64,000 nt of DNA from Perkinsus olseni (Eukaryota; Perkinsozoa; Perkinsida; Perkinsidae): positions 28,904-92,903 of the forward strand of contig JABANP010000184.1 in NCBI GenBank assembly GCA_013115135.1. The letters run 5' to 3'. Numbering within the stretch: position 1 is the stretch's first letter; each line of letters starts with the position of its first letter. The position numbers and the translations under genes were made by a program. Shown here piece after piece: positions 1-9,414 of this stretch. The notes beneath the pieces are model-generated. The model worked only from the letters and a program-made list of their open reading frames with translations, ran no database searches and was not told the origin of the DNA.

Positions 1-738
1 CCTAGAGGCTTCATCAACAGATCATCAGAGGAAGCTTGGGAATTTATGCTTGCGTTTACGAGACTCAAACCGCCAAAAACCGTAATTTTTCGAAAAAATA
101 CGGAAAATTCTGTACCATGTACAAGACACTCGAATTTTGTATCATAGACAGGAAAATACGGATGACCATGTCGGAGCTCTCACGACCCGCGAATTTCCAG
201 TCCAACCTTGTTCTGCAATTTCCACCGAAAAGTCGTGAAATCTTTTCTGCGGGTAAATTATGGAGGTCGCCTGGTAGGAGTGTCTCCTCCCCGGCTCATC
301 GATTCGCGACGTGAGCTCTTGTATGTTAGGCAAGGTCGCGGACGAAGAGCCGGGATCTTAGTAATCGATACACTCCGTGTGTCGAAGGAAAATCCACGGT
401 AGTCCGCCGCAGGAGACAATCGTGTGTATGCGTGCGGGGCGGTGTACGTCACCGAGCCGTTCATCGGGAGAGGTGGTCGCCATCTCCGGCGCGAACCAGC
501 CCCAGTCAAAATTTGTTGCTAGGCACCTTGCAGCCCTCCAATCCAATGACGTGACGGCTTCTCGTCGGCAACCCGTAGGGCGGCGGCCACGATAGGTCGA
601 TCGTGGCTTCAAACAGATCGGAAGATTATCCGCATGAAATCAACCAATCCACAGGATTATCCATTTTACCATATTTTCCGAAATCCGCGCCGGTAAATAT
701 CACAACCGCAGAGCTAGAGGTAGCAGAGAAATTCCTAC
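1..738. other. No recognisable gene; 3' flank of DnaJ gene
   Basis: I find no reading frame here that continues the Hsp40 C-terminal domain expected downstream of the last DnaJ exon on the minus strand. There is no tRNA, repeat or recognisable protein. Either the last DnaJ intron is longer than this stretch and the remaining exons lie outside the window, or the gene is truncated. Confidence 0.5.
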
Positions 739-2319
739 CCGCTTTCCAGCCAGGCTTCACTTCAATTTCTAACGTAGTCTCGGACGGTCTTTGAACAGTG
801 CAGCTCGATCTCTTAATCTGAGAAAAACGACAGATACCGGGATCGAACCCGGGACTACCTCCAGCGGGCAAGCTTACCTTAACCCGTTTCGTCTTGCCTC
901 CGTACAGCTCCTCGAGAGAGCACTTTAAATCGAACTCTGCAATGCCTGAAAATTCCAAAATAATTTCGTGGCGCGCGAATTTTCCCGAAATGAAACGGCC
1001 AATTAAACGATTTCGAGCTCACGGCTTTGTTTCGGCTCGGGACTCGGAGCCCGAGTAGACGCGCAGCGCCCGAAGCCATTCCGCCGATTCATTCCTAAAA
1101 AAATACAAAAAAACTTCCTACCCGGGATCGAACCCACGACCTTTCGATTACCTCCAAAGAAGGAATCGCCGAAGTCGTCCATTCCGCCATTCATGAACAT
1201 ACCATCGCCAAAGCCCCCTCCGAACATTTGCGCGAAGATATCATTCGGATCGCGGGAGAAGCTGTAGTGGCAACCGCCACCTCGCCCGCCAAACCTGCCA
1301 CAAAAAAAATTTATTAAGAAAACTATTTAATCAGGAAAATTACGAATTCCCAATCATAAAAAATTATTATTTCCCAACTAATATTATAATGAACTCGGTT
1401 AACAAGTTCGACAACTATCTTCATCGTTTTCGACAAAAAGCACAGATTTTTTCACGCGTCTATCGTCCTTGTCTTCAAAATAATTCACCGATCGAATTAC
1501 CGAAATTTTTAGGACGTAAAAAACTCCCGGTTTTCTCCGTGCGGAGAAAGGAGAAAAAATTCGAAATTTCTGATCGTCACCTTTTGATAAAGAATTACTC
1601 TGAGGACCGAATCTGACCAACCTAAAATGGGTGAATTATTCACGAACGATTACATGCCGGGGCCGAATCCACAACCTGGACCGCCATCCTTCAATCCTTC
1701 TTCTCCGAATTGATCATATCTGATGGAAAAAAACCGTAAAATCGACGGGAAAGCCGAAAATTTTCCACTGGACATGGAATTTAGCAAACCAATCCAGTCG
1801 AAAAAATTGGCCGAAACTTTTCCGAAGAAATGAGAAAAACTAAATTTCGCGAATGCCTGGGTTCCAGTCATAAAAATGAGACCTGAAAATCTGACCGAAA
1901 AGCGCTTCGCTCCGCTAAATTCCGTGGTAGTACATTTGTTTCTTCTGTGTGTCACTCAAGACGTCGAATGCTTCTGCTATCTGACAATGACGAAAAAATA
2001 TCAAAAAAAGGAAAATTTTCAGAAATTTGAAAAAATTTCCCCATTAATTGAGGTTACCGCAGGATACGCACGGTAAGATGCAGGGAGAAATGGGAAAAAA
2101 TTTACGATAAATCGGCGAATTTTTCCGCTTACGTCTCTGAATTTGTGTTCTGCAGTTTCACGGTTGTCAGGGTTTTTATCAGGATGCCACCGAAGAGCTT
2201 GTTTTCGGTATCTGAAAAGAATAAAAATTTCACGCGCCACGAAATTATTACGCTTTTTTGATTTCCTGAGGTCCAGCATTTCTGTCGACACCGAGGATCC
2301 TGTAGTAGTCCTTTCCCAT
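739..2319 (-). CDS. Type II DnaJ/Hsp40 co-chaperone, 8 exons visible, C-terminus missing
   Basis: Hsp40 proteins stimulate the ATPase of Hsp70 and deliver clients to it in the cytosol or nucleus. Exons in transcript order: 2319-2252, 2211-2133, 1980-1934, 1719-1654, 1294-1152, 1094-1023, 945-878, 817-739; all join in phase with GT..AG introns. The start [16 protein letters not shown] opens the J domain, which continues [17 protein letters not shown] (HPD motif intact) and ends near [14 protein letters not shown] Gly/Phe-rich region with [14 protein letters not shown] follows, then the C-terminal substrate domain ([27 protein letters not shown]). There is no zinc-binding cysteine domain, so it is type II (DNAJB). 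About 200 codons are visible; family members usually have 320-350, and the second half of the C-terminal domain and the dimerisation region were not found. The first intron is only 40 nt and is nearly filled by the TTTCGTGGCGC motif. Confidence 0.9.
839..849 (-). other. tRNA B-box-like sequence in DnaJ intron 7
   Basis: The intron between exons 945-878 and 817-739 contains GGTTCGATCCC on the minus strand inside CCGGGTTCGATCCCGG, which can form a five-pair T-arm-like hairpin. No complete tRNA surrounds it. It belongs to a recurring set of intronic B-box-like sequences in this window. Confidence 0.6.
1124..1134 (-). other. tRNA 3'-half-like sequence in DnaJ intron 5
   Basis: Immediately after the 5' splice site of exon 1294-1152 the intron reads AATCGAAAGGTCGTGGG and then TTCGATCCCGGG. 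This resembles the anticodon-stem, variable-loop and T-arm part of a class I tRNA; the T stem pairs at four of five positions. No 5' half of a tRNA is present. Confidence 0.6.
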
Positions 2320-2387
2320 CCTGGCGTCCCGACCTCAAAAGAGTAGAAAAGAGAGAAAAATGGCTGACAGGATTCATATCTAACACG

Positions 2388-2543
2388 CTTCAACCCAAGA
2401 TACTCTCATACAACAAACCAGCTTCAACCTAAGATACTCCCCTACAACAAACCAGCTTCAACCTAAGATACTCCTCTACAACAAACCAGCTTCAACCTAA
2501 GATACTTCCATACAACAAACCAGCTTCAACCTAAGATACTCCT
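2388..2543. repeat. 34-bp tandem repeat, about 4.6 copies
   Basis: Units start at 2388, 2422, 2456, 2490 and 2524. Each begins CTTCAACCTAAGATACT and ends ACAACAAACCAG, with only a few substitutions; a diverged remnant (TTGAACCTAAGATACGCC) follows near 2590. The array lies between the 3' end of the zinc-finger gene and the start of the DnaJ gene, about 70 bp upstream of the DnaJ ATG. It could affect the DnaJ promoter, but nothing in the sequence proves this. Confidence 0.95.
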
Positions 2544-2692
2544 GCGCACCGAACACACGCAATGCTAAGCCAGTCCTGTACATCGAACACGCTTGAACCT
2601 AAGATACGCCGTGAACTCAAAGCAAAAGCCTACGTGAGAAACGTAACGTAAATAGTACAGCCCTTTTACCATCATCACCCAATAAAATCTAT

Positions 2693-4205
2693 CTACACGT
2701 CGCTATCGCTGCTGCCGCTGCCCACTCCTATCGGAATCCTCGCCATAAATAACGAGCTCGGTCCTCTCATCCTCCCAAACGTATCAAACCGACACGCCTT
2801 CTTCACCACAGGAGAATCCTCTTTTTCCACCCGTCGCTTCGCTCCGCAGCCGTCATGGACATTTTTTTCATGCCGAACAACAACATGTCGATAGTGGGAC
2901 TCGAACCCGCATCTCGAGCACTCAAATTGCGTCGGCGACCCACCCGGATGCTTAACTCTCATATGAGCATTCCTATTACTTCCCGTAGAAAATTCCAAAC
3001 CACATAAGTGGCACGGGAACGACGGCGGCTCCGTCACGACCTCGCCACCCCTCGTCCGATGATGCTTCGATCGCATGTGCAATCGCAAACCCCTTAACCG
3101 AGTAAAACTCTTTCCACATTGCTCACAGCGATGCTCGGGCTCCTTCGAAGGCTCCTCGACCTGCCTGTCCGCCACCAGCTCGGCCTTCCGTGACATGATG
3201 CTCGCCACGGACAGCGTATCCGATGCGTGAGCAGCCTTCACCCGATGCCGCTTCAGATGCCGCCTCAGCTGCTCCGAGCCGCCAAACGCCTTACCACATT
3301 TCTCGCAAATCTCATTCTTCTCAATAGAATGAGCGTTCTCCTCATGTCGTTTCAGATGGCTTGCCCGCTTGAAAGTTTTCGGGCACATCGGGCACTGGTA
3401 GGGGCGCTCGTCGGTGTGGACTGAGGAGACGTGACGATCCAGATGAGCCTTCTTGAGGAACCTGAGACAATACGCCAGTATCAGGGGCGAAATATCGGTT
3501 GACTATGGGAAAGTAGCATAAAATTAGTGATATCGGTTGACTAGGGGAAAGTAGCATAAAATTAGTGGTATCGGTTGACTAGGGGAAAGTAGCATAAAAT
3601 GAGTGATAAGTAGGCCTCGGCAAGAATACTACGGAATTTGTCAACCGCGAGCGGCAGTATGCGGTGACAGAAGACCATCTACATTTGCCCACGCGAGAGT
3701 TAGGCCACTTCCAAGGCAGATTAAAGCGAGATGGTAGCAACTTTTGGACCCCCCCCCCTATCTAGCCTCGCATGACAGGCCAACAATATACGAAAGAATC
3801 CACAAAACAGGCATTAGTGTTGCTGCGGCGGTGAAGCAATTGTCGACGATTCCCAGCTGATGATTTTCCCACCATCCAGACGAAAGATGTATTCGCCAGC
3901 ATAAGAGCGTCGATGACCCGTACAGCGGAAGAACGCACTCGACTGTGGGGGGCTGTTTTGCATAGAAAGCGAGGAGTTTCGTGGCGCGTGACGATTAAAG
4001 TAGGGAGCTATAGCAAAAGTAGTTAATAATACTCTCTCTGATATTCTCCCAAAAGTAAAAAATATTCCGGAAAATAAATAAAAAAAAGAAACTCTCCCGT
4101 CCCCTTCTACTACCTGCTGCCACACTGCGGGCACTTATAAGGTCGCGGAGGATCGTCTCCTTCCGAGTCCCCAAGCGAACCCTCGTCGTCTTCAACAGCC
4201 GTCAT
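2693..4205 (-). CDS. C2H2 zinc-finger protein, two exons, six fingers, 286 aa
   Basis: Exons 4205-4114 and 3461-2693 join in phase at AG|G to give a 286-aa protein. After an acidic N-terminus (MTAVEDDEGSLGDSEGDDPP) there are six C2H2 fingers. The first spans the intron (CPQC then FLKKAHLDRHVSSVH, with the correct 12-residue spacing). The others begin YQCPMC, EICEKC, HRCEQC, FPCHLC and FECSRC. The tail is basic and then serine/aspartate-rich. Such proteins usually bind nucleic acid in the nucleus. The TFIIIA family is one possibility, because finger arrays of this size are typical there, but no TFIIIA-specific signature is visible. The 652-nt intron is long for this window and contains a 38-bp tandem repeat and one TTTCGTGGCGC copy in antisense. 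Confidence 0.85.
3493..3606. repeat. 38-bp tandem repeat, three copies, inside the zinc-finger gene intron
   Basis: Units start at 3493, 3531 and 3569. Each reads TATCGGTTGACTAGGGGAAA followed by GTAGCATAAAATTAGTG, with about one substitution per unit. The array lies entirely in the intron between exons 4205-4114 and 3461-2693. Confidence 0.95.
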
Positions 4206-4588
4206 GGTGATGGTAGGAGACGTGTTTTGCACGGGGAGGGGATAGTTGAGGAAATGCAAGTGTAGGCAAGAGAGCAAGTGAAGAATATACTAACGCCAGG
4301 GTGAACTTGAAACCTGATCGTCCGTACGTCAAACGAGGATCGACAGTGAAGTAGGAGCAGAATTGACGCAACTGAATGGCGGCGATAGAATCGGGCTTGG
4401 TCGAAATAATCGCAAAAACTGATTAGAGGGAGAAGGAATGACAAAATCTGAGTTTGATGAGGTGAGAGGTTTCTTTGAGAGTTATATAAAATGGGTAATT
4501 CCCAAAATCCAAGGGAAAGGTACAAAATCCAAGGAGGCACTTTCGGGGATCGGGTTTGATCCGGGATTGAGGGAACTCAACAAGATAA

Positions 4589-4609
4589 CTTGAGCCAAGA
4601 TGGCTACAG
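4589..4609 (-). other. Spliced-leader-like sequence (possible SL relic)
   Basis: The minus strand reads CT followed by GTAGCCATCTTGGCTCAAG. The dinoflagellate/Perkinsid spliced leader, as I recall it, is DCCGTAGCCATTTTGGCTCAAG, so about 19 of 21 positions agree, including the whole 3' end. No GT donor follows directly, so it is probably not an SL RNA gene. It lies just outside the LTR element's 3' end and about 385 bp upstream of the zinc-finger ATG on the same strand. It could be a relic of a trans-spliced transcript copied back into the genome, as described in dinoflagellates. Confidence 0.55.
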
Positions 4610-4634
4610 ATACCTCTCCTCTAGTGCGCAGGAC

Positions 4635-4741
4635 CTCTAAAGTACTCAAAGCACAGATACTAGATGATCGGCTATGAGAACAAAAGCGCACGCCCGAAAG
4701 CGCTCGCATACAGAGCGACTCCTCGAAAGCATCTCATAATA
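4635..4741 (-). repeat. 3' LTR (107 bp) of the 6.4-kb element
   Basis: This stretch is identical at every base to 10933-11039 and is the copy downstream of pol in the element's orientation. It begins TATTATGAGATGCTTTCG on the minus strand, directly after the purine tract and the bases CATAT. Confidence 0.85.
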
Positions 4742-4746
4742 ATATG

Positions 4747-4753
4747 CCCCCCT
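4747..4753 (-). other. Probable polypurine tract
   Basis: The minus strand reads AGGGGGG five bases before the 3' LTR. This is the usual place and composition for the plus-strand priming tract of LTR retrotransposons. Only the position and purine content support the call. Confidence 0.6.
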
Positions 4754-4764
4754 AGGTGGCTTGC

Positions 4765-7700
4765 TTACAAGGAAGCCACCTTCTCTATATCTCTCTGAGA
4801 TAAATGGTTCGAAGAACCATCTAAATGTAAGGTCACAGTATCCTTAGGAGACACCGTAAGAGTGAGCGGCTTGCACTCTGGATCTGAAATCGTCCCAATA
4901 TGATGAGAGCCTTCTGAAGAGATCCATAGTGGAAGCAACATTTGCTCGGCCTCGTCCAACTTATATTCTTGTACCAAGAAATAACCATCGTTAGTCCAAG
5001 ATAATCTTTGACCATAACGGACCATACCATCAGCGTCCTTCCAAGCGACGAAATAAGTTCTAGTAGGATTACGGAGTACTCGACGCTTGGTTGGCTCGGC
5101 GAACTCGACAGGCTCGGGAGTGGAAGGTAACCTCTTCCTTCCATGATGAGTTGGAACCTCCTCTGCGCTCGACTGCTGCGTTGCAGCAGGTCTTCTTTGA
5201 GCAATAGGTTCCTCGGCCTCTATAGAACTTTGAGTTCGTGAAGGATGACTGTCGTCATCTTTAATGTGGTCCTTGTGGTAGACTTGGACTGAACCATCGG
5301 AGAACTTGACCTCGACACATTCCTTCCCCAAGTGACGCGTTATTATCCCCGGAACCCATATTGCGTCAAGCTTATGGGAAGGTGGTTGATAGACTAACAC
5401 TTGGCGACCAACTTCGTAGATAGGACGAACAACTGGACCTACTGTAGCGGACCTACTCTTCTTCCATTCTTCTCTCCAAATCTTAGTCATCTTCTCTCGG
5501 TTTCTATCCAATTTTTTCACAGCGTTGAGAATCATATCACCACGAGTCTCATTCGGGTGGGATAGATACTCTTGGATAGAGTCTGTCGTGAGAGCCTGTT
5601 GAGGTAAAGATGACATCATCATATTCTCGAATGGTAGCGCCGCATCAAATCCGAATACGATTTGGTGAGGAGTCAGTCCAGTAGTCTCGTCGACAGAACT
5701 GTTCATAGAAGCCTGAATGAATCTCAGTAGTTCAGGCCATGAACTAGGATTTCGTCCTTGTAGGGAACGGCGTAAACTTCTGGCCAACTGCAAATGGGAT
5801 ACTTCGTAGAAGCCTCCCGAAGAAGGGTGACGGACTGGTAGGGTAAGGTGCTTACAAGAGTAGTATGCGCAAAGCGCATCAAAGGAAAGGGAGATAAGGT
5901 TACTCCCCAAATCCGTAATCACTGTGGATGGTGCTCTGTAGACCAGAAATACTTCACGCTCGAGTACTCTACAGATCGATGAAGTAGAGATATCACTGAG
6001 CGGAAATAGAAGGCAATAACGACTTAGTAAGTCCGTTGCAGTGAGTATCCAACGAGCACCACTACTACCACCAGCTTGTATAGCACCTGGTACCAAGGGC
6101 CCTACCAAGTCGCATCCAATAACCTCGAAGGGTGCCGAAGGGCACCTTAAGTGACTCTCATGTCGGAGCTTCTTTGCGGGGGTGGTTACTAGGCAGGCAG
6201 CACAGGAGCGTACAACACTCTTAATAGACTTGCGCAGTGCAGGAGCCCAGAACAACTTCCGAACGTGACGGTAAGTGGCATCAACTCCGACATGGCCCCG
6301 TATATGATGATAATAACTACCAAGTTCATTGAGCAGTGATGATACTGCTGGACGTGGTAGAACTATCTTCAACGCTTCATCCTCATCCCAAGACTCTACT
6401 TTACAAAGGACACCGTTGAATAAAACGCAGTGTTGAATGTAATGGTAGAGAGAAGGGGGTAGATTCGCTTTGAACGAACTAGGGTCCAAAGACGATTCTA
6501 AGACCTCCTTAGCTTCTCGAACTTGTGGGTCGCGATCCTGCTGGTTGATCAAGAACCTTCGGATGACTTCCGACGAGTCTGTCGGACCACGACCACGCCA
6601 AGCTTGAAATGATTTATCAAGAGTCATAAACTTACATAATGAGGGGATGCTATTAATAGTCGGGATCATCAATGAATAAGGATAATGAAAATCGATAATA
6701 TCCGATGCCATAGTGGGAATCTCACGAGTAGTCGACTTATCAACTTCACAGCAAATATTCGTAAGAACATTTGACGGTGGAAGGTCCTCTGCGACACGTG
6801 AGAGAATATCTACTCTATTAATATAAAAAGAATTATGTGAATGATGAGAGAATGTTACATTCACTCCCAATAATCTCAACTCCTCAACGGCTTCATCAAT
6901 CGACGATCTTAATCTCGATATCGACAATTGCTCTATGCCGTGGATCTTACGGGGTGACGAGCGCATGCGACGGATGGAGACCAGACTATCATTGCAGACT
7001 TCGACGGATTTGAGCGAATTCCACCATTCACTCTGCATCTGATCGATTACTGCAATGAAGGCTATCAACATCCCATAAAGCTCACGTCGATTCGCATGCC
7101 AAGTACAACCGTAAGGGAAGAGCTTGCTCTCGGCGTAGACGGAGATCCAACCGGTAGATGCGAATCCAACTGAGCCTGAAAGCTGGCCAGCTGGGACCCA
7201 TAACTCTATTCCATAACCGGTATTGGACGCATCAACAACAATCTTCAAATCTCGGGCATTCTTAATGAGCGGCACTGCCCCGTTGAGTTGCCGCCATATT
7301 ACTTCAGCTGCTTGCAAATGCTTTCGGCATTGCTGCTCCTCCTTGGAGTCAATCTCATCATCCCAATTTCCGGTACAGCGGCCGGCTATCTGCCTCGCTA
7401 TATCGCAGTGAGCTCGACACTGTGCCTCCCCAGCTGATCGTGTGATGTCGAGATAGCGACCTGCAGCAGCAAAGATCCCTCTTCTAGTCGGCTGAAGATC
7501 TCTATTCTCAATCGGCAGTCTACGGACTGATAATACTCCTTTGGGGTCCCAGTTCCAGTCGGCACCCAGCCAACGGCAGAACTGATCCTCTGACTGACCC
7601 CATAAGCTCCTCTTACTCTCTGGTAACTCGAATCCGACTTTAGAGAAGAGGTTGATCATATCTCGGTTCCACATCGATCGAACTTCTTCATTTGGCGATA

Positions 7701-9414
7701 TGGTGAGATAGTCATCCATCACTCGTACTACTTCCACCATAGGGAATTTCGCTCTGAGAATGGCGAATAGGATATCGCCAATACTCTCTAAGGCATTGGG
7801 CCCTATTGAAAGGCCGAAGGCAAGGCGATTAGTCGCCTTGAGAGAGTTGGAGAGACTATCACGGCCGCAATCAATGTAAAGCACTTTATTGACGGCTATT
7901 CTATAAAATGCCTTACTCGCGTCCATCTGCTCTACAACAGCTTGGGGGTAGAGTTTTGCTCTCAACTCTCTGACTGCCTTCTGGACTGATCGGCGACGGC
8001 TTGAACATTTTGGGCTTCTGGAATTGTAGCCTCTGAAATCGAGGCATGGGCGGACTGGCGTGGTTTTCGAGTCGCTCAAAGAGCAAACTGGAAAACACGT
8101 CGCCCACTCTACCTTTGGAGCTTGTCCTGGATGTAGATTAACTTCGCACCACCATTGCCGATCAAAATACATCTGTAGTTCGGCTGCCCACTTCTCTCTC
8201 TGCACCGGGGTTAGCTTACGAATCAGACTATCGGGGCGCCAACTACCTCTGCTCTGCTGCTTCTTCTGCTGGTCAGTTGGATCAAGAGGCCAGTCGACCA
8301 AGAAGCGATACTGCTGATTATGAGTATCCTTAACAACACAGCCATTAGGATCAGCGATCTCGCATAACTTCTTCAAAGATAACTGATAAGACTGCGCATC
8401 CGGTATTTCGAATATTCCATGATCATAGATCCTCTGCAAAGCCGCGTCCAGAAAATTTTCATCTAAAGGTAGTCCATCCAACACTTTCACAATCTCAGCA
8501 TCAAAGGGGTCCCGTGAGGTTGTCCTTGACAGATTCCTGGATGACTCCTTAGACTCATCGTCGGCTTCTGTCTGTTCCGAATGATTCACTCGATATTCAT
8601 CTTCATGAACAGTAGCCTCAACTTGTGCGAGCTCTATTACGGGTGCAGCAGCAACCTCCACAGCAGCGACGGTATTCACAGACGAACTTTCATCACGGCT
8701 CAAAAATTCTTGAAGCAGTTTGCGCAATGAAGCAGCAGCTTCTTCTTCCTCCGTATATATCAATCTTGCTCCTAGAATTCTCAATGCCGCACGACCCAAG
8801 ATGATGGGATATGATAACTCACTTATCACCAACAGTGGCAGCAATACTTCGGATCGAGGCTCTCCGACGTAACAGCGAATAACACATTCCTTTCGCACTA
8901 TCCGAGCAGTCCCATTGGCGCATGTTACGACCACTGGCTTGATTCTCAAAACCTTGACATCAGTCGATAAACGATCCGCTACTGACTCTCGAATCATAGC
9001 CACTGCCGCCCCTGTATCAATCAATGCTGCGAACTGCTCGCCTGCGATCGAAATCCGAACAGTATCGGGACTCGATAGTAGTGAAAGAGACACTGCATCC
9101 CTCTCAACTACTCCCTCCTCAGAACTTCCCGATAGATTCCGATCAACACAACTCAGGTCTACAGCACAGAACGGGGCTACAGAGCAAACAGCACCATCGA
9201 CTCCCGACTGAAGCTCAGCATTAGCAGCCGGAGTGGTTGCCTGACTTTGGCGACCAACCTCCACAAGATAGGCTGCAGCTGACTGCTTCGACGATGAGCT
9301 GCTCTCGGTTGCTCTCCCGCCGTCTGTGCAACCTGACCTGAGGGAGGGGGTTCGGGCAGACATATTGAAGATGCCCGCTCTTGCCGCATCGCTTACACAT
9401 CGCAGACTTAGCAC
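4765..9414 (-). CDS. pol: Retrotransposon pol polyprotein (protease, RT, RNase H, integrase)
   Basis: This is a 1549-codon open frame. Near residue 133 ALIDTGAAVAMI is the aspartic protease active site. Reverse transcriptase follows, with MDASKAFYRI, AFGLSIGP and the catalytic VMDDYL near residue 567, then RNase H (KIVVDASNTGYGIELW near 728). The integrase has an HHCC zinc module (HHIRGHVG near 1036, then CAAC) and a DDE core: D in GCDLVGPL, D in VITDLGSN and E in SSGGFYEVS. The last two are separated by exactly 35 residues. A GPY/F-like module (VLVYQPPSHKLDAIWVPG) lies towards the C-terminus. The frame overlaps the end of gag by 194 nt and is +1 relative to it, so pol is probably made by frameshifting; a stop codon lies just upstream of position 9414 in this frame. 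All catalytic residues checked are intact. Confidence 0.93.
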   Translation of the reverse strand: MLSLRCVSDAARAGIFNMSARTPSLRSGCTDGGRATESSSSSKQSAAAYLVEVGRQSQATTPAANAELQSGVDGAVCSVAPFCAVDLSCVDRNLSGSSEEGVVERDAVSLSLLSSPDTVRISIAGEQFAALIDTGAAVAMIRESVADRLSTDVKVLRIKPVVVTCANGTARIVRKECVIRCYVGEPRSEVLLPLLVISELSYPIILGRAALRILGARLIYTEEEEAAASLRKLLQEFLSRDESSSVNTVAAVEVAAAPVIELAQVEATVHEDEYRVNHSEQTEADDESKESSRNLSRTTSRDPFDAEIVKVLDGLPLDENFLDAALQRIYDHGIFEIPDAQSYQLSLKKLCEIADPNGCVVKDTHNQQYRFLVDWPLDPTDQQKKQQSRGSWRPDSLIRKLTPVQREKWAAELQMYFDRQWWCEVNLHPGQAPKVEWATCFPVCSLSDSKTTPVRPCLDFRGYNSRSPKCSSRRRSVQKAVRELRAKLYPQAVVEQMDASKAFYRIAVNKVLYIDCGRDSLSNSLKATNRLAFGLSIGPNALESIGDILFAILRAKFPMVEVVRVMDDYLTISPNEEVRSMWNRDMINLFSKVGFELPESKRSLWGQSEDQFCRWLGADWNWDPKGVLSVRRLPIENRDLQPTRRGIFAAAGRYLDITRSAGEAQCRAHCDIARQIAGRCTGNWDDEIDSKEEQQCRKHLQAAEVIWRQLNGAVPLIKNARDLKIVVDASNTGYGIELWVPAGQLSGSVGFASTGWISVYAESKLFPYGCTWHANRRELYGMLIAFIAVIDQMQSEWWNSLKSVEVCNDSLVSIRRMRSSPRKIHGIEQLSISRLRSSIDEAVEELRLLGVNVTFSHHSHNSFYINRVDILSRVAEDLPPSNVLTNICCEVDKSTTREIPTMASDIIDFHYPYSLMIPTINSIPSLCKFMTLDKSFQAWRGRGPTDSSEVIRRFLINQQDRDPQVREAKEVLESSLDPSSFKANLPPSLYHYIQHCVLFNGVLCKVESWDEDEALKIVLPRPAVSSLLNELGSYYHHIRGHVGVDATYRHVRKLFWAPALRKSIKSVVRSCAACLVTTPAKKLRHESHLRCPSAPFEVIGCDLVGPLVPGAIQAGGSSGARWILTATDLLSRYCLLFPLSDISTSSICRVLEREVFLVYRAPSTVITDLGSNLISLSFDALCAYYSCKHLTLPVRHPSSGGFYEVSHLQLARSLRRSLQGRNPSSWPELLRFIQASMNSSVDETTGLTPHQIVFGFDAALPFENMMMSSLPQQALTTDSIQEYLSHPNETRGDMILNAVKKLDRNREKMTKIWREEWKKSRSATVGPVVRPIYEVGRQVLVYQPPSHKLDAIWVPGIITRHLGKECVEVKFSDGSVQVYHKDHIKDDDSHPSRTQSSIEAEEPIAQRRPAATQQSSAEEVPTHHGRKRLPSTPEPVEFAEPTKRRVLRNPTRTYFVAWKDADGMVRYGQRLSWTNDGYFLVQEYKLDEAEQMLLPLWISSEGSHHIGTISDPECKPLTLTVSPKDTVTLHLDGSSNHLSQRDIEKVASL

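Noticed and set aside
2889..2905. B-box match GGTTCGAGTCC on the minus strand
   Set aside because: It lies in the coding sequence of the sixth zinc finger (codons for CGFESH), the surrounding sequence does not fold as a tRNA, and codon use explains it.
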